Assembly: GCF_031458395.1 (NCBI RefSeq) | Contig: NZ_JAVDYJ010000001.1 | Coordinates: forward strand, 1,054,001 to 1,118,000 | From: Enteractinococcus fodinae | Lineage (GTDB): Bacteria; Actinomycetota; Actinomycetes; Actinomycetales; Micrococcaceae | DNA length: 64,000 nucleotides | Reading direction: 5' to 3' | Shown: piece by piece, positions 57,265 to 64,000 of the stretch | Layout of the letters: each line of letters starts with the position of its first letter | Numbering within the stretch: position 1 is the stretch's first letter | The notes under the pieces: model-generated | What the model saw: the letters and a program-made list of their open reading frames with translations, nothing else | Databases searched by the model: none | Told to the model about the DNA's origin: nothing | Position numbers and translations under genes: made by a program

Positions 57265-58197
57265 ATGACGCAGCAGCCTAACAATTCACCAGATTCGACC
57301 CCGTCGCATTCTCGCGACGCCATCGACCTGTCGAACATCCCAGCCCAATCGTCGAACAGCTCGACCGGCGGGTCCGAACAGTCTTGGGTCCTGGATGACG
57401 TCGATCAGCAGTCCTTGCAGACCTTGTTGCAACACGCAGCCAGCGTGCCGCTGATTATCCACCTGGCAGCCCCTTCGAATCCAGCATCCAACCAGATTGA
57501 CGCGGTACTGCAGCCGGCAATTGATGCACGCGCCGGGCGTATGGTGATGGGGCGAATAAATACCGAACGACATCCGGAACTACTCCAGATGTTCGGTGTG
57601 CCCTCGGCCCCGATGGTCATTGCGCTCATGGGTCAACAAGCCCTACCGCTGTTCAACGAGGCAGTCAGCGCCGACCAGCTGGAAAAGTTGCTGGATGAAA
57701 TTAACGCCTCAGCAGTTCAAGCCGGACTTGCCGGCACCGTCCCACCGCTCGTTGAAGCCACCAATGCCGAGGGCCAAGCAGTGCTGCCACCGCTGCATCA
57801 AGAAGCCGCTGACGCGCTCCAGGCAGGCGACTTCGATGCCGCCATTGCCGCCTACGACAAAGCACTGGCCGAAAACCCGCAGGACGAACAGGCCATCTCG
57901 GGCAAGGCCCAGGTGGCCTTGATGCAACGCACCGCAAACGTCGATGCCCAGCAAGTTCGAGCAAATGCTGCTGACCACCCAGACGACGTTCAAGCCCAGA
58001 TCGCGGTAGCTGATCTGGACCTCTACGGCGGTCATGTCCAAGATGCCTTCGATCGTCTGGTGTCGTTCATTGCTCGCAGTGCTGGTGACGATAAAGACAC
58101 GGCCAGAAAACACCTGTTGGAGCTTTACACCGTCGTGGGCGACCACGATGAGCGGGTTTCGGCTTCGCGCCGGAAGCTTGCTGCTGCATTGTTCTAA
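57265..58197 (+). CDS. ybbN: Thioredoxin-like TPR protein YbbN/CnoX type
   Basis: 310 residues: a thioredoxin-fold domain (about 35-150) without the redox CxxC (the site reads LAAPSNPAS), then TPR-like helical repeats (about 175-305, DALQAGDFDAAIAAYDKALAEN). This matches the co-chaperone YbbN/CnoX family, which holds unfolded proteins under stress. AAGAGG precedes the ATG. It is followed by a terminator. Confidence 0.88.
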   Translation: MTQQPNNSPDSTPSHSRDAIDLSNIPAQSSNSSTGGSEQSWVLDDVDQQSLQTLLQHAASVPLIIHLAAPSNPASNQIDAVLQPAIDARAGRMVMGRINTERHPELLQMFGVPSAPMVIALMGQQALPLFNEAVSADQLEKLLDEINASAVQAGLAGTVPPLVEATNAEGQAVLPPLHQEAADALQAGDFDAAIAAYDKALAENPQDEQAISGKAQVALMQRTANVDAQQVRANAADHPDDVQAQIAVADLDLYGGHVQDAFDRLVSFIARSAGDDKDTARKHLLELYTVVGDHDERVSASRRKLAAALF

Positions 58198-58232
58198 ATC
58201 GAGATGCTCACCTGAGTTACACAATGCTGACG

Positions 58233-58273
58233 TCCCCTGTCCGGATGAGAATTCTCTCGGACAGGGGATAATT
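58233..58273 (+). terminator. Intrinsic terminator after ybbN
   Basis: TCCCCTGTCCG (58233-58243) and CGGACAGGGGA (58258-58268) make an 11-bp stem with a 14-base loop, followed by TAATTTTG. Confidence 0.85.
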
Positions 58274-58301
58274 TTGCCCCAAGTCGTTTTACACTGGAGG
58301 C

Positions 58302-59081
58302 ATGTTAGAAAAAGCAGCCCTGGTGGATCCGCACCACGCCGTGGTCATCCGAGCTTTGGGAAAACAATTCGGCGAGAAAGTCGCCGTCAACGGCATCGAC
58401 CTGACCATCCCGGCCGGGTCTTTTTATGGTTTCGTGGGCCCAAATGGCGCCGGCAAGACCACCACCATGTCCATGATGACCGGACTGTTGCGGCCCGACC
58501 ACGGTCAAGTGTGGCTCCACGGCTTTGACATGTGGCAAGCGCCCCATGATGCTAAAGCCATTCTGGGAGTGCTCGTCGACGGGGCAGTCGTGTTCCCTCG
58601 ACTCACCGGAGCCCAACTGATCACCTACTCGGGTCTACTACGCGGCATGGATGCCGAAGTGGTAGCAGAACGCGTCCCTGACCTCTTACGAGTTATGGAC
58701 TTAGAAGATGCCGCCAACAAGATGGTGGCCGACTACTCAGCGGGCATGACGAAAAAGATCGGTCTGGCCGCAGCCATGATTCATTCCCCGCATGTGCTGG
58801 TCTTGGACGAGCCATTTGAGGCCGTCGACCCCGTATCGTCGGCACGCATCCGGGCAATCCTCAACGACTACGTCGCCTCGGGCGGTACCGTGATGATCTC
58901 ATCACACGTGATGGACCTCGTGGAACGCACCTGTGATCACGTAGCTGTGATAGATCGCGGTGAAGTCCTTGCTTCCGGCCCGATGGCAGACGTCACTGCC
59001 GGCATGTCCTTAGAAGATCGTTTCGTGTCGATGGTCTCCACCGAACATGCCGGGGAGGGCCTGTCATGGTTTCACACCTAA
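58302..59081 (+). CDS. ABC transporter ATP-binding protein
   Basis: 259 residues with Walker A GPNGAGKTT (about 47-55), signature DYSAGMTKKIGLA (about 146-158, variant SAGM), Walker B VLVLDEPFEAVDP and switch His SSHVMDL. This is the DrrA/CcmA-like class that pairs with a large separate permease, here the next gene (16-base overlap). TACACT ends six bases before the ATG, with GGAGG immediately before the ATG, too close for normal use; a leaderless start is possible. Export substrate unknown. Confidence 0.9.
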   Translation: MLEKAALVDPHHAVVIRALGKQFGEKVAVNGIDLTIPAGSFYGFVGPNGAGKTTTMSMMTGLLRPDHGQVWLHGFDMWQAPHDAKAILGVLVDGAVVFPRLTGAQLITYSGLLRGMDAEVVAERVPDLLRVMDLEDAANKMVADYSAGMTKKIGLAAAMIHSPHVLVLDEPFEAVDPVSSARIRAILNDYVASGGTVMISSHVMDLVERTCDHVAVIDRGEVLASGPMADVTAGMSLEDRFVSMVSTEHAGEGLSWFHT

Positions 59082-60664
59082 TCCGGTTGCGATACCGGCT
59101 GACCTGGAACGGTTTGCGCCGCTCCGTTGGTGCCACCATCGGAGCGATTTTTTCGGTCCTGGGTTATTTGTATTTGATTGCTCTGGCCTATCTGGTAGCC
59201 ATCGTGGTCGCGATAACGCCCATCGATGAACTCAGCTACGCGAACCGGGGTGGGGTGTTGGTACTGGCCGCCGCGCTAGTACTGGTCGTGTGGATCGTGG
59301 GCCCAATCGTCTCGTCAGCCAGTAATCCCTTTACTAACCCCAAAAACTTTTTGCCATTCGCCATCCCGAATAAACAATTCATCAGTGGCGTGGTGCTCGG
59401 TGGGGTAGTGGCACCCACTGGGATCGGCACGTTCGTGCTGCTCTTCACCGGCGCGGTCCTGTGGGGCTGGCACCCGGCCGCAATCCTGGCCGGGGTGATC
59501 GCCACCATCCTGGGAACCTTGCTGTGTGTCATGGCAATGCAAGTCTTTGTTGGGCTGATGACCAATGTCATCTCCAAACGAGCAGTCCGCGATGCGCTGC
59601 AACTGATCGTCTTGGTGCCGTTGATGTTGGGTGGTTTCGTGCTCTTCGGCGCGATTGAAACTATCCAACAGTTCGTGGACATCTTGCCGACCATAGCGAT
59701 GTGGGTGGCTTTTACCCCGGGCGGCTTCTTGGCCCTGCCGTGGTTCGTTGCCCAAGGTCAATGGGGATTGGCCGGCCTGCATATGGTAGTCATGCTGGTG
59801 TATCTTGCCGTTCTCGTCCTGGCCTATGAAGCGCTGCTCAACCGCGCTACCCGTACCGCAGGCACCGCTGGGGAGCAACAGCGTGAACAAGCCGGGCTGG
59901 GCCTGATCGGGCGGACCAAAACCCCGATGCAAGCCATTTGGGCGCGCGCTTTGCTGTACTGGTTCAAAGATCCCCGGTATTCCGCCAGCTTGGTGATCGT
60001 CGGGATTTTCATCCTCTTTGGTGTGTTAGAAACAACCGTGCTGGATATCGATTTCCTCTCGAGTTTCATCAAAATTCTGCCCGCGCTGATTGCCTACATG
60101 CTGGCGTTTTCGATTTCAGCGGACCTGTCCTATGACTCCACCGGTTTCTCGCTGCACATCACCTCCGGGGTCCGTGGCATCGACGACCGGCTCGGGCGGG
60201 TGCTTGCGTTGTTGACCTGGGCGTTGCCGCTGGTGGTGGTCGTGACGATCGCGATGACGATTGGCACCGGTGTGCCACATCAGTTAGCAGCCTGGTTGGG
60301 GCTGAGCGTCGGCGTGTTGTTTGTGGGGACTGGTTTGTCTGCGGTGCTTTCTGCACGCTACATCTACCCGGTGCCGCCGCCGGGCACCTCAGTGATGGCC
60401 TCACCCGAAGGTGGACTGGGGCGTACCATGCTCGTCCAAACACTCGGCATGACCGCCCAGATCCTCCTGTCAGCGCCGGTAATCGTCTTGGCCATCGTAG
60501 CCGTTGTGACCGACAGTCAGCTGTGGGGCATCGTGACGCTGCTGGTTGGTGCGGTCTACGGTCTCGGGATCCTGTGGGTCGGGGTCCGCCTTGGGGCAAA
60601 ATGGTACGAACGGTCGCTTCCAGAAACGTATCAGTCCATCGTCAAGGTCACAGCGTTATACTGA
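59066..60664 (+). CDS. ABC transporter permease (export type)
   Basis: 532 residues with about 12 hydrophobic segments spread in two halves (about 28-170 and 180-520), partnered with the preceding ATPase. No drug- or lipid-specific motif is visible. The cytosolic middle (GEQQREQAGLGLIG) is polar. Twelve-helix, fused-type permeases with a DrrA-like ATPase occur widely in actinobacteria with mostly unknown cargo. Confidence 0.85.
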   Translation: MVSHLIRLRYRLTWNGLRRSVGATIGAIFSVLGYLYLIALAYLVAIVVAITPIDELSYANRGGVLVLAAALVLVVWIVGPIVSSASNPFTNPKNFLPFAIPNKQFISGVVLGGVVAPTGIGTFVLLFTGAVLWGWHPAAILAGVIATILGTLLCVMAMQVFVGLMTNVISKRAVRDALQLIVLVPLMLGGFVLFGAIETIQQFVDILPTIAMWVAFTPGGFLALPWFVAQGQWGLAGLHMVVMLVYLAVLVLAYEALLNRATRTAGTAGEQQREQAGLGLIGRTKTPMQAIWARALLYWFKDPRYSASLVIVGIFILFGVLETTVLDIDFLSSFIKILPALIAYMLAFSISADLSYDSTGFSLHITSGVRGIDDRLGRVLALLTWALPLVVVVTIAMTIGTGVPHQLAAWLGLSVGVLFVGTGLSAVLSARYIYPVPPPGTSVMASPEGGLGRTMLVQTLGMTAQILLSAPVIVLAIVAVVTDSQLWGIVTLLVGAVYGLGILWVGVRLGAKWYERSLPETYQSIVKVTALY

Positions 60665-60721
60665 GCACACACAGTCTGTCCTAGAGGCGTCTCTGCTGCG
60701 TCTCCGACTACAATGGAAGGC

Positions 60722-61072
60722 ATGAATCCGATGAACTCCGTGTACGCTTCATCCACTGATCACGATCCACACGAAGATCCCAACGGTGGCGCAACCGGCG
60801 TGCTGGAGCGCGAAGAACAGCTCCAAGCCACCGAACCCGGTGACCATGAACGCTTCAAGCACTTCGTTCCTAAAGACAAACTGACGGAAGCCATTATCAA
60901 TGGCACCCCCGTCGTTGCGCTCTGCGGAAAAGTCTGGGTGCCATCACGCGACCCAGAACGGTTCCCCATGTGTCCCTCCTGCCAAGAGATTTGGGACGAG
61001 CTAGAATCAGGGGACGACTCCGAAGGCTCCGGCAAAGGCCGTGGCTTCTTCGGGTTTGGTCGCAACAAATAA
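60722..61072 (+). CDS. DUF3039-like zinc-ribbon protein
   Basis: About 116 residues from the ATG at 60722 (ATG 60713 is also in frame). It contains the core FKHFVPKDKLTEAIINGTPV, ALCGKVWVPSRDPERFPMCP and CPSCQEIWDEL, with Cys residues that form a C...CPSC zinc ribbon, and a Gly-rich basic tail. It matches actinobacterial DUF3039 proteins, which are regularly encoded just before an SF2 helicase, as here. Function unknown. TACAAT (60709-60714) ends seven bases before the chosen ATG. Confidence 0.85.
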   Translation: MNPMNSVYASSTDHDPHEDPNGGATGVLEREEQLQATEPGDHERFKHFVPKDKLTEAIINGTPVVALCGKVWVPSRDPERFPMCPSCQEIWDELESGDDSEGSGKGRGFFGFGRNK

Positions 61073-61092
61073 GATAGCACCACACAAATTTT

Positions 61093-61120
61093 GACCACCA
61101 TACCCTGGTGGTCATTATTT
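61093..61120 (+). terminator. Terminator after the DUF3039-like gene
   Basis: GACCACC (61093-61099) and GGTGGTC (61107-61113) form a seven-bp stem followed by ATTATTTG. It lies before the helicase gene and may only partly terminate. Confidence 0.7.
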
Positions 61121-61168
61121 GTTATGTCTACAACATCTCAGGCCATGAAGGAGGCTGTGTAATCACTC

Positions 61169-62935
61169 ATGAGTGATGCGCTGTTTCATATCGGAGAAGA
61201 CCTCCCACCCGCCCTACCGGAACGGGCCGCATGGGGCACCGCACCCAAACTTCGGCAGTGGCAGCAAGAAGCCCTGGAACTCTACTTTGAAAAACCGCGC
61301 AAAGACTTCATGACCGTAGCGACCCCCGGCGCCGGTAAAACGACCTTCGCGCTGCGGGTAGCCAAGATGTTGTACGAATCCGGTGTCATCTCACGGGTGA
61401 CCGTCGTAGCCCCCACTGAGCACCTCAAAAGCCAGTGGGCCGATTCGGCAGCTCGTATCGGCCTCGCGATTGACCCAAACTTTAAAAACGCGGATGGCCG
61501 TCACGGCGCCGAGTACATGGGTGTGGCCCTGACGTACGCGCAGGTCGCGTCGAAACCCATTTTGCACCGCAACCGGACCGAAGCGGCAAAAACGCTGGTG
61601 ATCCTGGACGAAGTGCACCACGGTGGGGATGCCTTGTCCTGGGGTGAGGCCATTCGTGAGGCGTTTGAACCCGCGGCACGGCGCCTGTCGCTCACCGGTA
61701 CGCCGTTCCGCTCTGATGATGCCCAAATTCCGTTCGTAGACTACGTCGATGACGGCACCGGGGTGTTGCGCTCGAAAGCCGACTACACCTATGGCTATGG
61801 CCCGGCTCTGCGTGACTACGTGGTGCGTCCGGTCATCTTTATGGCCTATTCAGGGCAAATGCGTTGGCAAACTTCCACCGGTGAGGTCATGGAAGCCCAA
61901 CTGGGTGAAGCCGCCACCAAGGATATGACCGCTAACGCCTGGCGCACCGCACTGAACCCCAAAGGCGAATGGATCCCGTCGGTGCTCAAGGCCGCTGATC
62001 ATCGTCTGACCGAAGTCCGGCGCAATGTGCCTGATGCTGGCGGGCTAGTTATTGCTACCGACCATGAGGACGCCCGAGCGTACGCGGCGATCTTAGAAAA
62101 ACTTTCCGGCGAGAAAGTCACCACGGTCTTATCCGACGACCCAACCGCGTCGAGCAAGATCGAAGAGTTTGCTGAGGGTAACCAGCGGTGGATGGTCGCG
62201 GTACGTATGGTGTCGGAAGGTGTCGACGTCCCGCGCCTATGCGTGGGTGTGTATGCGACCTCCACCTCAACTCCGATGTTTTTCGCGCAGGCCGTAGGCC
62301 GTTTCGTTCGTTCGCGGAAACGTGGCGAAACCGCGTCGGTCTTTTTACCATCGGTGCCCAAGCTCATGGAGTTGGCCAACGAGATGGAAGAAGAACGCGA
62401 TCACGCACTAGAAATTGATACCGGAGTGTCGGTTGAAGACCTTGAAGATGCCCCGGAAGAAGATCTGCTGCGCGAAGCCAACCGGGAAGACTCTGCCTCC
62501 TCGTCGCTAACGGGCGCAAAATTCCAGGCGCTGGAATCCCAAGCTCTGTTCGATAAGGTGCTCTTTGACGGCGGCGAATTCGGGACCGGGGGAGCGGTTG
62601 GTTCCGAAGAGGAACTCGACTTCCTTGGTATTCCCGGGCTGCTTGACGCTGACCAGGTGTCCACTTTGTTGAAGCAGCGGCAGGCCGAACAACTCAAGCG
62701 TCAACCCCGTGCAAAAGCTCAAGCGGACGTGGTAGACCATCGCCAGCTAAAAGAGCTGCGAAAAAAGCTATCTTCCTCTGTGGCCGCATGGTCTGCACGC
62801 TCAGGAACTCCACACGGGGTCATTCACAACCAATTGCGTGAAATATCCGGTGGTCCTGCGGTGGCACAGGCAACCAAGGAACAGATCGAAAAGCGTTTAG
62901 AGACAGTTCAGGGTTGGTTCGTCGGCCGCAAGTAG
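61169..62935 (+). CDS. DEAD/DEAH-box SF2 helicase (type III restriction/UvrB-like core)
   Basis: 588 residues. Seen: motif I TPGAGKTTFALR (about 50-61), motif Ia VVAPTEHLKSQW, motif II DEVHH (about 150), motif III SLTGTPFRSDD, and in the second RecA lobe MVSEGVDVPRLCVGVYAT and QAVGRFVRS (motif VI, about 376-384). A C-terminal acidic then basic region (about 410-588) is specific to the family. The layout resembles ERCC3/XPB-like and restriction-helicase cores, but no nuclease domain or methylase gene is present, so a DNA-repair or RNA role is more likely. AAGGAGG lies 14 bases before the ATG, rather distant. Paired with DUF3039. Confidence 0.85.
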   Translation: MSDALFHIGEDLPPALPERAAWGTAPKLRQWQQEALELYFEKPRKDFMTVATPGAGKTTFALRVAKMLYESGVISRVTVVAPTEHLKSQWADSAARIGLAIDPNFKNADGRHGAEYMGVALTYAQVASKPILHRNRTEAAKTLVILDEVHHGGDALSWGEAIREAFEPAARRLSLTGTPFRSDDAQIPFVDYVDDGTGVLRSKADYTYGYGPALRDYVVRPVIFMAYSGQMRWQTSTGEVMEAQLGEAATKDMTANAWRTALNPKGEWIPSVLKAADHRLTEVRRNVPDAGGLVIATDHEDARAYAAILEKLSGEKVTTVLSDDPTASSKIEEFAEGNQRWMVAVRMVSEGVDVPRLCVGVYATSTSTPMFFAQAVGRFVRSRKRGETASVFLPSVPKLMELANEMEEERDHALEIDTGVSVEDLEDAPEEDLLREANREDSASSSLTGAKFQALESQALFDKVLFDGGEFGTGGAVGSEEELDFLGIPGLLDADQVSTLLKQRQAEQLKRQPRAKAQADVVDHRQLKELRKKLSSSVAAWSARSGTPHGVIHNQLREISGGPAVAQATKEQIEKRLETVQGWFVGRK

Positions 62936-62955
62936 TCCCGCATTCTAGGGAAGCG

Positions 62956-63583
62956 CTAGCGTCCAGGTGTGTTGAAGAATTGGATAGCTAGTGGGTAACG
63001 CCATGCCTGACGGTCGCTGGCCTTTACTGCGGCGATGATCAAGACCACTAGATCGAAGATGATCAGCGCGGCCATGATCAGGTAGCCGATGAGAATGCTC
63101 GTCAGAATCCAAGCGCCGATCCAGTAAATTGCATAGCTGATAGTCCAGTTCAGTGCGTGCCGTCCCTGGAGGTCGACCAGGCGGCTGCGCTCGCGAAAGA
63201 TTAACCACACGAGCAGCGGGGAAATAAATCCGATGAAAATCGCACCCAGGGGCATCACCACACCCCCAGGTCTTTTCCTCGGTGGGCGTGAGCGGTGGTT
63301 GGACATCAAGGCCCAGCGAGGTGTCGTACGGTTGATAATCATGTGGCGACGCAGATGGTAAACCGTAAGACTGGGTGCCACCTGGTGGTGGCGGTGGCGG
63401 AAAGTCCGGATTGCTCTGCTGAATATAATCCGCCAAGTCGGGATATACCTGCGGATGTCGCAGTATATAGGGCCACAGGTCAGGGCGTTGCTCCGCGAGT
63501 CGATAGAGAGTTGCTGCATCTATTAGCGGATCGCGCAAATCATCGGGAGTAAAATCAGCTGGATCTTTTTGGTAGTACGCCAT
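62956..63583 (-). pseudogene. Frameshifted LRV-domain plus DUF4870-like membrane protein
   Basis: Two overlapping frames together make one plausible protein. From ATG 63583 one frame encodes an LRV-like N-terminus (DPLIDAATLYRLAEQRPDLW, then YILRHPQVYPDL) and a Pro-rich linker (PPPPPPGG). After about 63280 it turns into low-quality sequence. A frame shifted by +1 then encodes a three-helix DUF4870-like domain (IFIGFISPLLVWLIFRERS, GRHALNWTISYAIYWIGAW, IFDLVVLIIAAVKA) ending at 62956. The switch falls near runs CCCCC (63263-63267) and TTTT (63273-63276). It could be a mutation, a sequencing indel, programmed frameshifting, or two separate coupled genes, the second starting at GTG/ATG near 63250-63260. 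Confidence 0.65.
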
Positions 63584-63826
63584 CGCATGCTCTTTTCCGA
63601 TACAGACCGCCTGGACTCATAAGTCTAGGACAGCATTGCTCGAAGCGGCGGGGCAGCAGAACATTTTCTAGCAATCTCCCACGCAGGGGATGCGACAACG
63701 TGTCGAACTTACGGCACCGTTGTAAGTTGACGAGCAGTGTCATGATTCAGACAGTAATGCTTGTGCCACCGCGTCTGCAGTATTCCGAGAGGCGCACCCT
63801 CAGAAGGGCATGGTGGCATGGTGGGG
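63584..63826. other. Intergenic gap without a recognised gene
   Basis: 243 bases between two minus-strand genes. I see no convincing ORF, RNA or terminator. A short direct repeat GGCATGGTGGCATGGTGG lies near 63808-63825, just after the downstream stop codon of the edge gene. Confidence 0.4.
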
Positions 63827-64000
63827 TTAGGCTGCGGCGGGCCAGGCGATGTCGATGGGGCCGATGGGTGGATCGGTAGTGTCATGGCGCAGCTGGCTGA
63901 TCGGCGGCCGGGTGGGCACCGTGTATTGATGCCCCGTCGGAGTGGTGACGGTCAGCTCGTCTGGAGTGCCCGAATAGGACCAGCCTCGGTTTTCTTTGCG
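63827..64000 (-). CDS. C-terminal end of a DUF222/HNH endonuclease-type protein (partial)
   Basis: Open to the window edge, with 57 residues before the TAA at 63827-63829. The translation includes RKENRGWSYSGTPDELTVTT and PTGHQYTV, followed by a Pro-rich end. That resembles the C-terminal tail of the abundant actinobacterial DUF222 plus HNH-endonuclease proteins, in which GW...P...VTTPTG is recurrent after the HNH motif. The HNH motif itself would be outside the window, so the name is tentative. Confidence 0.55.
   Translation of the reverse strand, partial: RKENRGWSYSGTPDELTVTTPTGHQYTVPTRPPISQLRHDTTDPPIGPIDIAWPAAA

Noticed and set aside
61169-62935. SF2 helicase as part of a type III restriction or defence system
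   Set aside because: There is no nuclease domain in the protein and no methylase or other defence gene adjacent; it pairs with DUF3039 instead.

Overview
The window looks like a chromosomal core region of a Gram-positive actinobacterium, most likely order Micrococcales and near the Micrococcaceae. That placement is inferred from gene content and order, not from a search. The evidence is: a fused 2-oxoglutarate dehydrogenase/succinyltransferase (Kgd type); a SigR/RsrA-type sigma factor pair next to aroA-rsgA-hisN; the 24-residue ribosomal protein bL37; the mismatch endonuclease NucS downstream of the ATP synthase operon; GuaB1; DUF2550- and DUF3039-like proteins; and a tmRNA tag ending in DFALAA. 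Base composition is moderately GC-rich and even, and I see no prophage, insertion sequence, integron or CRISPR array.

Layout. 1-6.2 kb: 3' end of prfB, a thiolase, then ftsE-ftsX-M23 peptidase (a divisome-controlled peptidoglycan hydrolase set), smpB and tmRNA (ribosome rescue). 6.3-11.2 kb, minus strand: a lipoprotein, a pair of CrcB fluoride channels, hisN, rsgA and aroA. 11.4-13.2 kb: sigR-rsrA (thiol stress), bL37 and a degenerate SGNH-fold protein. 13.3-18.9 kb: kgd, divergent from guaB1. 18.9-21.5 kb: a small coupled ORF and two CNNM/CorC membrane proteins. 21.5-24.7 kb: a zinc ABC importer with a likely Zur operator, and zur itself. 24.8-31.4 kb: rhodanese, HIT protein, the large helicase HrpA, an HTH regulator and tRNA-Arg(CCG). 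31.6-37.0 kb: argS-lysA-hom-thrB. 37.3-43.7 kb: rho, prfA, prmC, tsaC, wecA and atpI. 44.0-51.6 kb: the complete F1Fo ATP synthase operon atpBEFHAGDC plus a DUF2550-like gene. 51.7-55.0 kb: nagA and nucS (minus strand), a zinc-binding small protein and an AI-2E-family permease. 55.2-62.9 kb: a multi-part membrane protein, YbbN, an ABC exporter, a DUF3039-like protein and an SF2 helicase. 62.9-64 kb: a frameshifted LRV/DUF4870-like gene and the 3' end of a DUF222/HNH-type gene.

The genes are mostly housekeeping: division, translation quality control, central carbon metabolism, aspartate-family amino acids, energy generation and metal homeostasis. They are tightly packed, with many 1-4 nt start/stop overlaps, several convergent pairs whose coding ends overlap, and several candidate leaderless starts.

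I found no convincing new multi-gene system. The points most worth a second look are: the frameshifted LRV/DUF4870 gene; the 677-residue protein with an internal signal-peptide-like segment; the coupled 44-residue ORF before the CNNM genes; the Zur operator; the SGNH protein lacking its catalytic residues; the short NagA overlapping nucS; the structured tmRNA precursor leader; and the hairpins between atp genes.
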